Origin: Pedobacter kyungheensis
Lineage (GTDB): Bacteria; Bacteroidota; Bacteroidia; Sphingobacteriales; Sphingobacteriaceae
Length of the DNA: 64,000 bases
Assembly (NCBI RefSeq): GCF_000812965.1
Contig: NZ_JSYN01000020.1
Coordinates: 62,001-126,000 of the forward strand
Direction: 5' to 3'
Shown here: piece after piece, positions 63,185 to 64,000 of the stretch
Layout of the letters: each line of letters starts with the position of its first letter
Position numbering within the stretch: position 1 is the stretch's first letter
Translations under genes and position numbers: made by a program
The notes under the pieces: model-generated
What the model saw: only the letters and a program-made list of their open reading frames with translations
Told to the model about the DNA's origin: nothing
The model's database searches: none

Positions 63185-64000
63185 TTAAAAATCAAATTTA
63201 ACCCTTGCCCTTATCCCCCATTTAGTTACTTCAGGATTATCCAGATAGGTAAAACGCCTAACCAAATCAACCCGCAATAACTTAAATATATTACCAATGC
63301 CGACGCTACCTTCCATATAAGGTTCGTTGCCCAGCGAGTAGGTTCTTTGCAAACCGTTATCGAATGCTGGTAATTGGTAAATACCACTACCGCTTGCCGG
63401 GTTGTTCTCATTGCGCAAACCACCATAAAGCGCTTTAAATGAGACAACCTCCCTTAACTTCAGCTTTTTAATGAGGGGTAGCTTATTGAAGAAAAAGCCA
63501 TTAAAATTATGATCGATGTTGACACTCACATAATGGTCGCTCACAAACTCCAGAAAATTCATGAGGTTATAAGAATTGAGCTGATAGGCATAGGTTTGGT
63601 TAGCCCTGTGGATGGCCAGCAGCGGAAAAGGCACCTTGCCGGCTATGTAACTGCCTTCTACCGTAACATCGCTATACCCAAGTTGCGATAGGTAAAAGCG
63701 CTTATCAACACTTCCAGTCAGGTTATGATAATTGTATTCGCCCCCGAGCAAACCTTTTATCCCTGCCGTATAACGCAGGTTAAACACCGGGTAACGATCG
63801 GCAATGGGTACACGGTAAATTTTGCCCTGAATAAACTTCTCGTTAGGTGCATAGCGCAAAGCCACTGAAAGTTCGCTTGTGGTTAAGCGGTTAATCAATC
63901 CTCCGCCATTGGCCAGATAGTTCAAGCCTCCAGCAGGTGTTTGACTCCATTTTTTAAAGCCAAAAGCATAAGAAAAGTGGTTTTCGTACTCGTGCACATA
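63185..64000 (-). CDS. DUF5686-type outer-membrane protein, 3' part
   Basis: The frame is open to the right edge, so the start is outside the window; 271 residues are present. FSYAFGFKKWSQTPAGGLNYL and the alternating beta-strand pattern ending RRFTYLDNPEVTKWGIRARVKFDF match the barrel end of DUF5686/carboxypeptidase-regulatory-like outer-membrane proteins of about 800 residues. The final Phe fits an outer-membrane barrel. The link to the lipid genes downstream is only by position. Confidence 0.85.
   Translation of the reverse strand, partial: YVHEYENHFSYAFGFKKWSQTPAGGLNYLANGGGLINRLTTSELSVALRYAPNEKFIQGKIYRVPIADRYPVFNLRYTAGIKGLLGGEYNYHNLTGSVDKRFYLSQLGYSDVTVEGSYIAGKVPFPLLAIHRANQTYAYQLNSYNLMNFLEFVSDHYVSVNIDHNFNGFFFNKLPLIKKLKLREVVSFKALYGGLRNENNPASGSGIYQLPAFDNGLQRTYSLGNEPYMEGSVGIGNIFKLLRVDLVRRFTYLDNPEVTKWGIRARVKFDF

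Overview
The window looks like chromosomal DNA of a Bacteroidota member, most likely a Pedobacter-like sphingobacterium. The signs are three SusC/SusD pairs, an ECF sigma/FecR pair, a SusR-type sensor kinase with two-propeller-type repeats, type IX secretion (T9SS) proteins, TAnnTTTG-type promoters, and a tmRNA with the tag GENTYALAA. The species assignment is an inference. No tRNA or rRNA gene, CRISPR array or complete insertion sequence was seen.

Layout. 1-741: 3' part of a PLP aminotransferase. 1126-1490: tmRNA, preceded by a tandem heptamer array. 1491-4985: an AT-rich island of about 3.5 kb bounded by the tmRNA 3' end and an imperfect 26-bp copy of it. It carries a caspase-like protease paired with a small membrane-anchored protein, a broken peptidylarginine/agmatine deiminase, and a HEPN-like gene paired with an unknown gene; no integrase is visible. 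5177-14473: a carbohydrate-uptake locus in the order sigma factor, FecR, STN-SusC, SusD, beta-helix/PDZ protein. 15344-20915: three secreted Ig/DUF11-type proteins (only the third has a T9SS type-B sorting domain) and a PorP/SprF protein. 20928-30238: a lipoprotein and a heavy-metal efflux cluster (P1B-4 ATPase, CzcB-like adaptor, CzcA-TolC fusion, Cys-rich small protein).

30548-59423 is a large polysaccharide-use region. One operon runs SusC, SusD, sulfatase, acetylesterase, unknown protein, mannonate dehydratase, GH105/88. A ricin-lectin/GH43 enzyme is divergent from a two-component system whose sensor kinase and AraC-type regulator are separate proteins. A DUF1080/Gfo-Idh-MocA pair is divergent from a second GH43. 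Another operon runs TIG/NHL lipoprotein, SusC, SusD, DUF1735-like lipoprotein. Four promoters in this region share a 27-bp motif at a fixed 22-23 bp from the -7 box. This is the best candidate for the binding site of the regulator at 45824 and would tie the region into one regulon aimed at a sulfated or acetylated, uronate-containing glycan with pentose branches. The substrate is inferred.

60321-64000: a packed lipid cluster with an Aur1-like PAP2 enzyme, a fatty-acid/sphingolipid hydroxylase, a CDP-alcohol phosphatidyltransferase fused to a DUF4833-like domain, and the 3' end of a DUF5686 outer-membrane protein. It probably makes inositol-type or related phospho-sphingolipids.

The items I would follow first are the tmRNA-site island with its caspase module, the shared operator set, and the duplicated GH43 promoter with a vestigial start.
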